Origin: Sialis fuliginosa | Lineage: Eukaryota > Arthropoda > Insecta > Megaloptera > Sialidae | Assembly: GCA_961205875.1 (NCBI GenBank) | Contig: OY540809.1 | Span: 31,880,267-31,944,266 of the forward strand | Direction of reading: 5' to 3' | DNA length: 64,000 nt | Shown: piece by piece, positions 24,749-35,614 of the stretch | How positions within the stretch are numbered: the first letter of the stretch is position 1 | Layout: every line of letters begins with the position of its first letter | Program-made: the position numbers and the translations under genes | The notes under the pieces: model-generated | The model's input: the letters and a program-made list of their open reading frames with translations, nothing else | Told to the model about the DNA's origin: nothing | The model's database searches: none

Positions 24749-26188
24749 TCTTCACAATGTTCATAATGTTGTTCACAAAGAAAATAAGGAGCTTCTACAC
24801 ATATCGAAGATTTCATACAAACTAACTGACCGATTTAAAATGAGTTTTGTCCATGGGATTGGCTCAATAACATCACTCGACTAACACAACTTACAAATAT
24901 ACTACGGCAGCCGCACAGATAACTTAGAGGAAGACGATGAAGAATTTGACATAAATTAATTTTTTATTTGACTTAACCATAAAGACGAACTTATCTGAAT
25001 TTTACCTTCAGTTATTTTAAAATTTTTTTGGATGTTGACTCGAATTAATATTTTTTTATAGTAATTTCTCATATAATTCGCTCAGTTATACTGATTTTAT
25101 TTTAAATCCATATTTTTTTATAATAATACCGCCCTATCTTTGGCTGAAAAAAACATAAAACCTTGTTTCAACCATCGTATTGTTGAAACAACTGAAATTC
25201 AGTTGAAGCAGTTACAAAACGGCCAATCTCGCGGCGAAGTTGGCACCATATTTTTTTTTTCAGTGTGGTTTTTAAAAAATATTTTGGGGTGTCACCCCTC
25301 CCCCTCACACACGATTTTGAAATGGGACCGTCCTCAAACCAAACCCAACCATCCGACCAAGTTTCAATAATATCGGTTCAGTGGTTCATGAGTTATGCGT
25401 GTGACAAGGATTCAGGGGACAGACGGACGGACGGACACACGGACACACGGACAGACAGACAGACACGGAACGAAAAGTGTTTGTCTTGACGTGAAACGGA
25501 TAAATAAATTTAAAATTTTGAAATTGGAGAACTTTTTTTTTGTCTCAATCTGAAACGATCACATAGCTTCTCGTATCTTCGATATTGCGAGGAAGCAAAA
25601 CATTTTTTACTAATTTTTATTTTCAAAATTTTAGTTACTGACTAACGAACTAACTAATAAGTAAAGCTCTTCAAACCCTTTCATTTGATAGCCAAATCAA
25701 GAGGATTGTGACGAAAAATGTAATCCGCCATCTTGGGGCGTCCGTCATATTGAATTTAGAACAATATTAGATATACTAAGGTAAAGACACCAGTGGTGGC
25801 CTCTATAAGAGCAAGTTTTCAGTTTTTTTGGATTAATGGGCTTGTTTTTTGTAATTTTCATGAACTAATTTCACTAATAAAACAAGTAACTCTTTGTTTA
25901 ATCAATTTAACCCTCCATTAGGCGCGCGACATACATGCGTGACCACTCCTATAAAAACTGTAACAATACAAACCACGCTTTATTTGAGCACGTGCCCTTT
26001 TGAGTAGCTGTCGATTACATATTCTTACATATTATTAGTAACTTAGTTGCAATTTTTTAGCCCGGTGTTTTGAGTTATAGCGAATCAAAAACGGCTGGTC
26101 TACGCATGTATGCCGGTGTAACTATTTTTGTAGTGCTTCGATTTTTTATTTTCATCATTTTTGTAAGAAATAGTGGTTTTATTTTATG
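24749..26188. other. AT-rich DNA with dispersed repeat words
   Basis: About 25130-25480 resembles a dispersed repeat: TCGGTTCAGTGGTTCATGAG followed by a GGAC/ACAG tetranucleotide run at 25420-25465, comparable to 1370-1440. 25660-25750 and 25833-25910 are inverted relatives of about 20285-20450 and 9520-9610. No gene. Confidence 0.4.
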
Positions 26189-26196
26189 GGCGTGTA

Positions 26197-27172
26197 CAGT
26201 GGCGTCACTAGGGGGGTGCGGGCCGCACCGGATGACACCATCACAAGGGGTGAAACCCAAATGCAAAACATCACTATCTACGATTCTGTCACTCCATGAA
26301 ATTATTTTTATGCATTGTTTCACCTCAGCCGGCCCAGCGCACTATGGAAAATTTATTAACAACAACATATCATAAATGTTTTTTACTAAAGTCCCTACAT
26401 ACATTATATTTTAATTTTATTTATTAGTTTAATGGTCAATCTTTATTCTTTACTATAATGCAGGAATTTCACATAATTTTATGTAAAAAGACTATTTTTG
26501 AAGCCTTACTGTTCATTATTTTTGTGGATTTTCAATTCAAACCTGTTCGCTTCATCACTTTAAAAGTTAATTTTCTATAAAACTTTGTAGGAATATGTAT
26601 AATGTATTATACATTTCTGAAAAGCTCATCTTATGGAGATTTTAGGACAATTTTACGTTTTTAATTATACGGTTCAGTTAACGATTAATTAATTGAACAA
26701 TAAAATAAGGGTGAAAAGAAAAATCTTCAAGTTCACCGAGACATTTGACAGTCACCCACGCTTCCCCACGCTTTATATTTAATATATATTTGTAGCTTAG
26801 GTGTTCATTCTAAACATTTATAAGAATTAGGTGCAGAAACGTGCGGTTTCCGAAGTTATCGGGAAAAAAGTCAGGAAACGGAAAACTGCAATTTATCAAA
26901 ATTTAATGTTAAAATAAAAGTAAAAAAAGTAACATATTTTCTATGTACTTCTTAGTTCTTAACTTACAATCTTTTACCAACCGACCTTGAATTAATTGTT
27001 TATTCTATTGCTTTTGTAAATATAGGACCTATATTTCTAAACGTTACTAAAGATTCTGTATATTTCCGCTATTTGGCACTGGCGGACTCGGATGAGGTCT
27101 ATGGGGGTGTCGTGAGGGGGGTGACACCATGAGTTACCGCACTGGGTGACACCAACCCTAGTGACGCCACTG
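26197..27172. mobile_element. Non-autonomous hAT-type element, perfect 8-bp duplication
   Basis: The ends are CAGTGGCGTCACTAGGG and its near-exact inverse CCTAGTGACGCCACTG. GGCGTGTA flanks both sides (26189-26196 and 27173-27180). The subterminal regions are rich in GGGTGACACCA. The ~1-kb body is AT-rich with no transposase. The first nine bases, CAGTGGCGT, are shared with the hAT MITE at 33849-34269. Confidence 0.85.
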
Positions 27173-27180
27173 GGCGTGTA

Positions 27181-28125
27181 TTATATTTTACTAATTTCAA
27201 AAATATAGACATGAATTATATTTTTCGTTGAGAAAATATCCTTTTTAAAAAATCTTTATTTATTATAATATTGTACAATGCTTATTGCTAGATGGTATGC
27301 TTGAGAATGTTCTTGCAGAAGAGGATAACAGTTTGCATGACTTTATACTCTGTCATCGTTTTCTACAATTCTTTGAATGTTTTGCGCGCCGGACAAGGCG
27401 ATGATAACAATGTGGTAAATTAATAAGTATCATACATATGATTAAATAATTATACATAATAAAATAAAGTACAATACAATATAAGCTTAAATTATTGGTT
27501 ATTGAAATATATATATTTATATTATATAATGGATAGTTCATTTCATGACTCATGTTTAACTCAAAAAAACTTTGCGTGGGAGTATTTAAAGCCCCACAAA
27601 GAATTTAGGACAATACCGAGCGTACGGGATTTCCATAATTGCAGAACGCCACACCATTATAGGCATAGGCGTCCATGAGGGGGGGGGGCTAATAGGGTAC
27701 TTACCCCCCACACCCCCCTTCAGGGATCGAGAAAATTGATGTAATATTCTATTCTATAATGTACTTGGGAAAAAAAAAATTTTGGGAGGGGGGAGGGCGA
27801 AGCTAATTGATATTTGTTTTGGTCATTGAAAGTCTACACATAGTCATGCCTGCCCAAAGTAGCGAAAAGTGAAAAAAATGATATTTTTTTTGGTCAATGC
27901 GATAAGGTCTAGGTCATCACCCCACCCCACCCCCCTCGGGAAATTTTTTTCGACTTTCCTGCAAATAGGGCTAGGTGATTATGTCGTACGGTGCAATATT
28001 TATTCTAGAAATTGCAATAATTCGTCAAATATGTATAAAAAGATATAAATAAAAATATCCAATTTTGATCGCCATTTTCATACTTTTCTTTGCAACATTT
28101 TCATCGCATTTTTTTTGTATTTCTA
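27181..28125. other. AT-rich DNA with G- and C-runs
   Basis: Contains GGCGTCCATGAGGGGGGGGG near 27668 and ACCCCCCACACCCCCCTTCA near 27703, possibly the remains of another GC-ended MITE, but a matching right end was not found. No gene. Confidence 0.35.
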
Positions 28126-28662
28126 TACAGGGTAGTTCAATAGTGCGTCCGGCTTTCCTAGCGCACTTCCCGTAGGAGATAGAAAAAAAAGTTTGGTACA
28201 TAATATTATTGGTTTGAAAAGATCAACGTCGTAAAATTATTTTCAACAATACAGGGTGTCCCATTTTTGCGGTATAACAAAAACAAAGATTTTTTTAATC
28301 TTTTAAATTGTTTTATGCCCTCCGATGTCATTTTTTAACCTCTACATTAACGTCTTTTCATTTTTTTATTTAGTGACAGTGTTGCCAAATTAGAATTTTT
28401 TTTCCGAAAAATAATCCATATTCAGACTGAACTTTAAATAATCGTAGCGACCTCGTTTTTTTTAAGTGATGAATTTTTTTAGCAATAATGTTAGTCCAGA
28501 TAAAGAATAACATTTTGATAATAAACAATTTTAATTTAGTTCTACAAGGTGTTAATAAAAAAATGGCAAAGTTTGCAATCTTCAAAATGATAAAACTCAT
28601 TTTTTTCAAATGTGACTACCCTTTTTTTATTTCACTATTCGATGAATTTTTTTCTCCTTTTC
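28126..28662 (+). repeat. Dispersed repeat, copy 1 (ACAGGGTAGTTCAATAG)
   Basis: Direct repeat of 63484-64000, beginning TATACAGGGTAGTTCAATAG and including GCGTCCGGCTTTCCTAGCGC and GTAGCGACCTCGTTTTTTTT. It runs directly into the left arm of the large palindrome at 28663. The other copy is cut by the window end at the equivalent point, so whether it belongs to the palindrome cannot be decided here. Confidence 0.85.
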
Positions 28663-29035
28663 AATTTGTATAGGGGATATCTTATGTCTAACCCCCATAC
28701 TTTCTGTGATATTCAATAATTTTCACAAAAGTAACCATTTCACCACGTTTTTATGCACCGAAGTAGGCCAAACAAATGCAAAATAAATGCGAAACAATTA
28801 CAAAACAAATGCCGGTAAATTGATATGTGCCTGGGTGAAAATGGAAGACATTTCGAACATTTATTGTAGTCTTTTATCTTTTATATGTATTTTCAATTTT
28901 GTTACTTATCACAGTTTTTTGAATAAAATAAATAATTTTATTACATAAGTATTATCCTTTTTAATTATAAAATGTAATCAATTGTTACATTGATACTTAA
29001 ATACTTACATTTTGGCATTTCTTTTGCATCAGCAC

Positions 29036-29640
29036 AGCCTACTTCGGACCGTCAGGAAGTTAGCGCGGAAAAGTGAAAAACCAAAAAATTTTTTATCTCA
29101 AAAAATTGCTCCTTAATTGCTCCTCATATATCTGAAATTGCTCCAACTCTAATAAAATATAATCAAAAGTTATTAACTAAACAAAGAAAATTATCCTTAT
29201 ATGGTATTTTTCAAAAATTAATCGTTTTTTGAAATAATTTTTATGGTCAATCAATTGCTCCTAAATTGCTCCAAATTGCTCCCTATTTAGTTTTTCAAAA
29301 TTGTCAATATTTTTAAGTCAAAATTAAAATTACTAATTTTAATTGTTGTAAAATATGTTTTAGAGCAAAGTTGGAAAAGTGAAAAACCAAAATTTTTTTT
29401 ATCTCAAAAAATTGCTCCTTAATTGCTCCTCATATATCTGAAATTGCTCCAACTCTAATAAAATATAATCAAAAGTTATTAACTAAACAAAGAAAATTAT
29501 CCTTATATGGTATTTTTCAAAAATTAATCGTTTTTCGAAATAATTTTTATGGTCAATCAATTGCTCCTAAATTGCTCCAAATTGCTCCCCACTTAGTTTT
29601 TCAAAATTATCAATATTTTTTAATCAAATATATATATTTT
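29036..29640 (+). repeat. Tandem duplication with AATTGCTCC words
   Basis: A unit of about 334 bp starting near GGAAAAGTGAAAAACCAAAA is present twice (about 29067-29340 and 29371-29620). Each has AATTGCTCCTTAATTGCTCC and CCTATATGG-type words. A single inverse copy lies at about 41430-41700 in the right arm. Confidence 0.8.
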
Positions 29641-29766
29641 TACTTTAAACGCTATCGACGTTCCATTATGAGTAATATGGCAACGTTGTCTAGGTATATA
29701 AAAGGCGGCAAAATTCAAATGTTGCATTTGATATTCTTTTGTTATGCATATTATGTTCATTGTAAT

Positions 29767-29962
29767 CAGTGGCGTATTTACCATGGGGCCATGGGGGCCA
29801 TGGCCTAGGGCGGCAGGTTGAGAGGGGCGGTAGATTCTTTAGTTTGTTTTAGTTTAATATAGAATATTTAAAAAAAAATAGAGACAAAAAATTAGTAGTG
29901 CGACTAAAAAAAAAAAAGGTTTTCAAGTTTTTATTTACCTATCTTCCAACTTTTTATTTAAT
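29767..29962 (+). mobile_element. One-ended hAT MITE copy in the left palindrome arm
   Basis: Begins CAGTGGCGTATTTACCATGG after ATTGTAAT and matches the inverse of 34060-34269. It then stops, without the opposite terminus, at a return to palindrome-arm sequence near 29963. Confidence 0.7.
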
Positions 29963-30440
29963 AAAATTAGTTTTTCAAAATTATCAATATTTTTAAATCA
30001 AAATCAAAAATATATGTATTTTTACTTTAACCGCCTATTCAAGTTCTATTATGAGTAATATGGCAACGTTGTCTATGGGTCAAAATCAGCTGTTTTCGAA
30101 GCAAAAAAAAGTTATGTGGGCGACGAGATAAAATTCTGAATTTTTTTTTACAAATGCTCTAAATAGTTATCTTTGAAGGCCTTATAGATTCGTTTTGTTA
30201 TTTTCATTTTTATAGCAACCAGAATTTTTTTTTAAATTTAAAAAAATACGAAAACTTCAAAAACGGTTATTTTTAAACATAATACAAAATATGTTGGGCA
30301 CGAGATAGAATTCTGAATTTTTTTTTATAATTGCTTTAAGTAATTAACTTTAAAGGACAATTGGCTTTTTCTTGTTATTTTCATTTTTCTAGTCACCAAA
30401 CTTTTTTAAAATCCTTAAAAGTGTAAAAACTCCAAAATCA

Positions 30441-31056
30441 TGTATTTTCGAATATAAACAAAAAAATTATGTGTTATATTATTATTATTATTATATTTAT
30501 GATGTTAAAGCATACAAATAAATTAATTGTTAAATTGATTTTGAAGTATACTTATTATTCTTCTGTGAAAGGTTTAATATTATATGTTTTTTATAAATAT
30601 TTCTTTCATTATGAATATTGTCGTGATGTCCAAAAAATTCATTATTTACTATATCAGGGATGAAATATTTGAACCCTGTATTTTCAAAATCAAACAAGTG
30701 TGTGCTGTTTTGAATGAATCTCCTGTTGTAATTAAAAAACTACCTTTACCTATCAAAGAGAAAAAATGAAATTGATCAAAAAGTTGAAAAAATATCAAAC
30801 TCAATCCGAAGTAGTAAATACTATTATTAAGTGTAAGATTAGTTAATTTAGATTCTCTTTAGTGTTGATTAGGACAATATCTGAGTTTTTTTTAAATATC
30901 CTAAGAATAAGAAATAAATATTAAGAAAAAGCGATTCATATAATCTCATTATTAGGTGCAGTTTCATTTTTTAGAGGGTAGAAAATTAAAATAACATCAA
31001 AAACCAATTGACCGTTAAAAAAATTAATTAAGATATCTGTTAAAAACAACTAGATT
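30441..31056. other. Centre of the large palindrome
   Basis: Unpaired AT-rich DNA between the inner arms. Two overlapping frames of 61-64 residues (30469-30663 and 30584-30769) begin here, and the second contains a run of ordinary-looking codons near 30660-30769. I recognise no domain, so a captured fragment is possible but unsupported. Confidence 0.35.
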
Positions 31057-31229
31057 TTATTTTTTGCCCAACATAATTTTTTTTTTTGTTTATTTTCGAA
31101 AATACATGATTTTAGTGTTTTCACACTTTTAAGGATTTTAAATAAGTCTGGTGACTAGAAAAATGAAAATAACAAGAAAAAGCTAATTGGCCTTTAAAGT
31201 TAATTACTTAAAGCAATTATAAAAAAAAA

Positions 31230-31790
31230 TTCAAAATTCTATCTCGTGCCCAACATATTTTTGTATTATGTTTAAAAATAACCGTTGTTGAAGTTTTCGT
31301 ATTTTTTTAAATTTAAAAAAAATTCTGGTTGCTATAAAAATGAAAATAACAAAACGAATCATTAAGGCCTTCAAAGATAACTATATAGAGCATTTGTAAA
31401 AAAAAATTCAGAATTCTATCTCGTGCCCAACATATTTTTGTATTATGTTTAAAAATAACCGTTTTTGAAGTTTTCGTATTTTTTTAAATTTAAAAAAAAA
31501 TTCTGGTTGCTATAAAAATGAAAATAACAAAACGAATCTATAAGGACTTCAAAGATAACTATTTTGAGCATTTGTAAAAAAAAATTCAGAATTCTATCTC
31601 GTGCCCAACATATTTTTGTATTATGTTTAAAAATAACCGTTTTTGAAGTTTTCGTATTTTTTTAAATAAAAAAAAAAATTCTGGTTGCTATAAAAATGAA
31701 AATAACAAAACGAATCTATAAGGCCTTCAAAGATAACTATTTAGAGCATTTGTAAAAAAAAATTCAGAATTTTATCTCGTCCCCCACATA
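31230..31790 (+). repeat. ~178-bp tandem repeat, three units, in the right inner arm
   Basis: The word TTCA(G/A)AATTCTATCTCGTGC starts at about 31230, 31407, 31585 and (diverged) 31763, a spacing of 177-178 bp. The left arm has only one such interval (about 30130-30310), so the amplification happened on one arm. Confidence 0.8.
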
Positions 31791-31820
31791 ACTTTTTTTT
31801 GCTTCGAAAACAGCTGATTT

Positions 31821-33185
31821 TGGTGTTTTCGTGATTTTTGCGATATTTAACTAAATTTTTTTAATAAAAGATGTGCATCAATCAAGCTGATTTTTTGTGG
31901 GTACTGAGTACTATAAATGAACATAACTTACACATAATTATAGCTTTCTCAGTTTACCTTAGAGCCACAATAAATTTCGAAAAATAGAAAAAATGACAAT
32001 TTTATTAATAAATTTGAAAAGCCTCTATCTACAAAAAAAATAATTTAAACTTTAAATTGTGCAAGATCAATTGAAACTAGATTCTTTAGTCTTTCAAATG
32101 ACATTAAGCTCGTTGTAATTGCTTTATTTGAACGCGTGCTATAGCGAGTTGAAAAAATGTTGAAAATCGACGAAATCTTCATATCTTAGGAGGGTAAAAC
32201 GGTCACCACCCCCGAACTATGGCCATTAAAATTTTTCTAAGTACAGTTTCTGCTATCTAATAAGTATAATAACAACTGATTAAACTTTCATCAAAATTAA
32301 AAATGGTGCAACTTCTATATTTTAATAAATTTGATGATTATAAATGGAATGACTTCTATATAAAAGGCGGCAAAATTCAAATTTGGCATTTGTTATTCTT
32401 TTGATATGCATAATAAGTTCGCGTCAACAAAATATCTTCAATTAGTAGTAGTTAAAAAAAATTTCCTTATATTTCTAAGTGCTCATATACTTTATTTTTT
32501 TATAATCTGAATTCATAAATTCAAAAATGATTATTGTGTATATTTTATGTACATTTATAATGTTCTTGTATCTTAACTATGGTAACGAATTTTCAATATG
32601 GCATTTTGCATGTGCATTTAAGCGGTAAATTCAAATTACCAATACAAAAAGGTTTTGACATTATTTATTTTGTCATTTGGCGAAAAAAAACACACAATAA
32701 TTAAGGACTTTTGTGATTTAAAATTGTAATACTAATAAGTAATCAGTTTTATATTTGCATTATAAATATTATAAGGTAAATGTAATTAATAATATCCTGT
32801 GGACACGAACATATGCGTAACAAAAGAATATCAAAACCTCTAGGAACCCAATTTCATAATTTTTCATCGATTTATATTTGAGATATTCAATTTTACTAAT
32901 TTGACGCTTAATTGTTGTATTAAACAAATAAACAATTAACACGCTTTTTCAAGAGGAGACATTTTTTATTTAAAAGCAAATGCAAAAGGTTTGATTAAAA
33001 AATATTGATCGCAGAATTATTCTCAGGTTTAAGCCTTATTTTTTCTAATATGACTCTTTTACAAAGGCAACATTTGAATTTTGCCGCCTTTTATATAGAC
33101 AACGTTGCCATATTACTCATAATGGAACGTGAATAGCAAATAAAGTAAAAAAATATATTTTTGATTTAAAAATACAATAAGGTTG
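31821..33185. other. AT-rich part of the right palindrome arm
   Basis: Contains two copies of a block with TATATAAAAGGCGGCAAAAT: one in plus orientation near 32357-32410 and one in minus orientation near 33065-33120. Otherwise there is no gene or paired structure. Confidence 0.4.
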
Positions 33186-33660
33186 ACATTTAAACTATTT
33201 ATTTCTACTTGTAACAAGTATGATATTTGAACCCATTTATTTAAAAAAAACACTGGTGGTCGACATAAATTTTATGACTAGAGGCGTGACAATTTGCAAA
33301 AGGATCAACCATCTACCCTATGTATAAGACAAAGTACAATACACATTGATATATAAGGTTAACTTAGAAAAAAGACATGAAGACATTAAGACTTTAACAT
33401 CATGATTGTACACATTAAGACATTTAAACTATTTATTTCTACTTGTAACAAGTATGATATTTGAACCCATTTATTTAAAAACAACACTGGTGGTCGACAT
33501 AAATTTTATGATTAGAGGCGTGACAATTTGCAAAAGGATCAACCATCTACCCTATGTATGTATATAACAAAGTACAATACACATAGATATATAAGGTTAA
33601 CTTAGAAAAAAGACATGAAGACATTAAGACGTTAATATCATGATTGTACACATTAAGACT
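33186..33660 (+). repeat. Tandem duplication, ~233-bp unit
   Basis: GACATTTAAACTATTTATTT occurs at about 33187 and again at about 33419, followed in both by CACTGGTGGTCGACATAAAT and CTACCCTATGTAT. A shorter unit, CATTAAGACTTTAACATCAT, is repeated near 33380 and 33653. The unit has no coding frame. Confidence 0.85.
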
Positions 33661-33848
33661 TTAACATCATGATTGTACACATTATAACTGTACAGAAACA
33701 CATAACATTATCAAACAGCACTTAGCTAAAATCACATATAACATCATGTATCAATAACAACATGTAAATAAATAAATATAATTTAAATCAGCAATTGTTT
33801 TCTTGTGGATTATTTCACGACACGATTACAAAAAAATAACATTACAAT

Positions 33849-34269
33849 CAGTGGCGTATTTGCGTTAAGTGCCGCCCTGAGCAAAAACAAAAAATTGCCG
33901 CCCCTGTACGAAGGGAAAATATAATTTATTTTTGATAGAAATCAGAATTACTATATGAACTGAAAAGTGATAAATATTTTTTACAAGTAATGTAAAACAA
34001 AATATAATATAAATTAAAAACTGACGACAATTTTTTCTTTTTTTTGGTCACGTAAATTGAAATTCCTAATTTTATTAAATAAAAAGTTGGAAGATAGGTA
34101 AATAAAAACTTGAAAACCTTTTTTTTTTAGTCGCACTACTAATTTTTTGTCTCTCTATTTTTTTTAAAATATTCTATATTAAACTAAAACAAACTAAAGA
34201 ATCTACCGCCCCTCTCAACCTGCCGCCCTAGGCCATGGCCTCCATGGCCCCATGGTAAATACGCCACTG
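33849..34269. mobile_element. Non-autonomous hAT-type MITE, perfect 8-bp duplication
   Basis: The left end is CAGTGGCGTATTTGCG and the right end, read inward, CAGTGGCGTATTTACC. ATTACAAT flanks both sides (33841-33848 and 34270-34277). The subterminal regions carry GCCGCCC words. No ORF. Confidence 0.85.
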
Positions 34270-34840
34270 ATTACAATGAACATAATATGCATAACAAAAG
34301 AATATCAAATGCAACATTTGAATTTTGCCGCCTTTTATATACCTAGACAACGTTGCCATATTACTCATAATGGAACGTCGATAGCGTTTAAAGTAAAAAT
34401 ATATATATGTTATACCCTCGTATGTATAATAGCGAGAAATAAAAACAATGGCTGGATAAAAAAATAATTTTATTTTATTTTATACAAGTTTATTTGATGA
34501 ATGGGCGTGGGGGTGTCGTTTCTTCTCGTTCCGGCAAGGGGCGACGGGGATTCCGGGGTTGTTAGAATCTGCGTGGCGTCCGTGAACGTGGGCGTCTCGT
34601 GGCGGCCGTCAGGTCTCGGCGTGCGGCTTCCGGCGATCGTCCTTGGGTACGGCGGCGTCTCTGACTGATCGTCAGCGGTCCTCAAACGTGAGGTGGCGGG
34701 CGGCGTCCTTCGGCGGTCGGCAGTGGTCCTCAAACGTGAGGCGGTGGGCGTCTCCTTCGGCGGCAGCAGCGGTCCTCAACGTGAGTCGGCAGTGGTCCTC
34801 AAACGTGAGGTAGTGGGCGTCTTCGTCGGCGGTCGACAGT

Positions 34841-35168
34841 GGTCCCCAAACGTCCGGTGGTGGACGTCTTCTTCGGCGGCGGCAGTGGTCCTCAAACGTC
34901 CGGTGGTGGACGTCTCCTTCGGCGGCGACAGTGGTCCTCAAACGTCCGGTGGTGGACGTCTTCTTCGGCGGCGGCAGTGGTCCTCAAACGTCCGGTGGTG
35001 GACGTCTTCTTCGGCGGCGGCAGTGGTCCTCAAACGTCCGGTGGTGGACGTCTTCTTCGGCGGCGGCAGTGGTCCTCAAACGTCCGGTGGTGGACGTCTT
35101 CTTAGGCGGCGGCAGTGGTCCTCAAACGTCCGGTGGTGGACGTCTTCTTCGGCGGCGGCAGTGGTCCT
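34841..35168 (+). repeat. 46-bp minisatellite, about 7 copies
   Basis: The unit reads CAAACGTCCGGTGGTGGACG, then TCTTCTTCGGCGG, then CGGCAGTGGTCCT. Because 46 is not divisible by three, the array passes through all three frames every 138 bp. It happens to lack stops, giving the overlapping frames of 88-186 residues seen here. They are not genes. Confidence 0.9.
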
Positions 35169-35334
35169 CGAAAAGCGTCACTGGAACGAGTCTGGGAGCT
35201 TCCTGGGTTTGCTCGGCAGCAAAGTTCTATGTGACAGTCGCAATTGTACATAGAATGTTACAATTGAACGAACTAGTCGTACAAGTGGTTGGTAGGGCAC
35301 TTGTTCCCTTTGACTTTTCATAAAAAACCGGGAG

Positions 35335-35345
35335 GCCTTATATCG
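35335..35345 (-). promoter_or_regulatory. TATA box of the 3' LTR
   Basis: On the minus strand the sequence is GCGATATAAGGCC, placed like the GACGATATAAAGCC of the other LTR. In the downstream direction (lower coordinates) it precedes the minisatellite, which would therefore be transcribed. Confidence 0.55.
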
Positions 35346-35614
35346 CCCACGGATGCGCTTCGTTGGTGAGAGCCAACTCGCAACTTCACCCTTCTCCCTT
35401 TCATTAAGGAAGGATGGACTGATGTTGTGGCGCGTTCGGATGGCGGTTTACCCTAGTTTTGGGTTTTGACGGTGATCCGTTTGAGCTAGGAGCGCCGGCG
35501 AGATGTCATTCGACAGCTGAAAGGATTCTCCAGTGCGTGGCGGACGAAATTTCATTGTCCGGTGAGGGGGGGGCATATCAATCCTCCCTGCCTGTTTTGA
35601 AGTTTCGTACGCTT

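Larger units (their letters stand above)
34408..35580 (-). repeat. 3' LTR of the minus-strand gypsy element (1173 bp)
   Basis: Runs from TGTTATACCC to GGGCATATCA. It contains about seven copies of a 46-bp minisatellite (34841-35168) but none of the 45-bp or 120-bp minisatellites of the other LTR. The non-repetitive part near 35340-35580 differs from the 5' LTR at a noticeable number of sites. Confidence 0.9.

Noticed and set aside
25420..25465. GGAC/ACAG tetranucleotide run as a functional site
   Set aside because: Such runs recur within a dispersed repeat here and near 1420; ordinary microsatellite.
30584..30769. Captured host exon in the palindrome centre
   Set aside because: A stretch of varied codons is present, but there is no domain, splice pair or second copy to support it.
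34693..35323. Overlapping plus-strand frames of 88-186 residues
   Set aside because: They are translations of the 46-bp minisatellite in the LTR, open by chance in all frames; the real genes of the element are on the minus strand.
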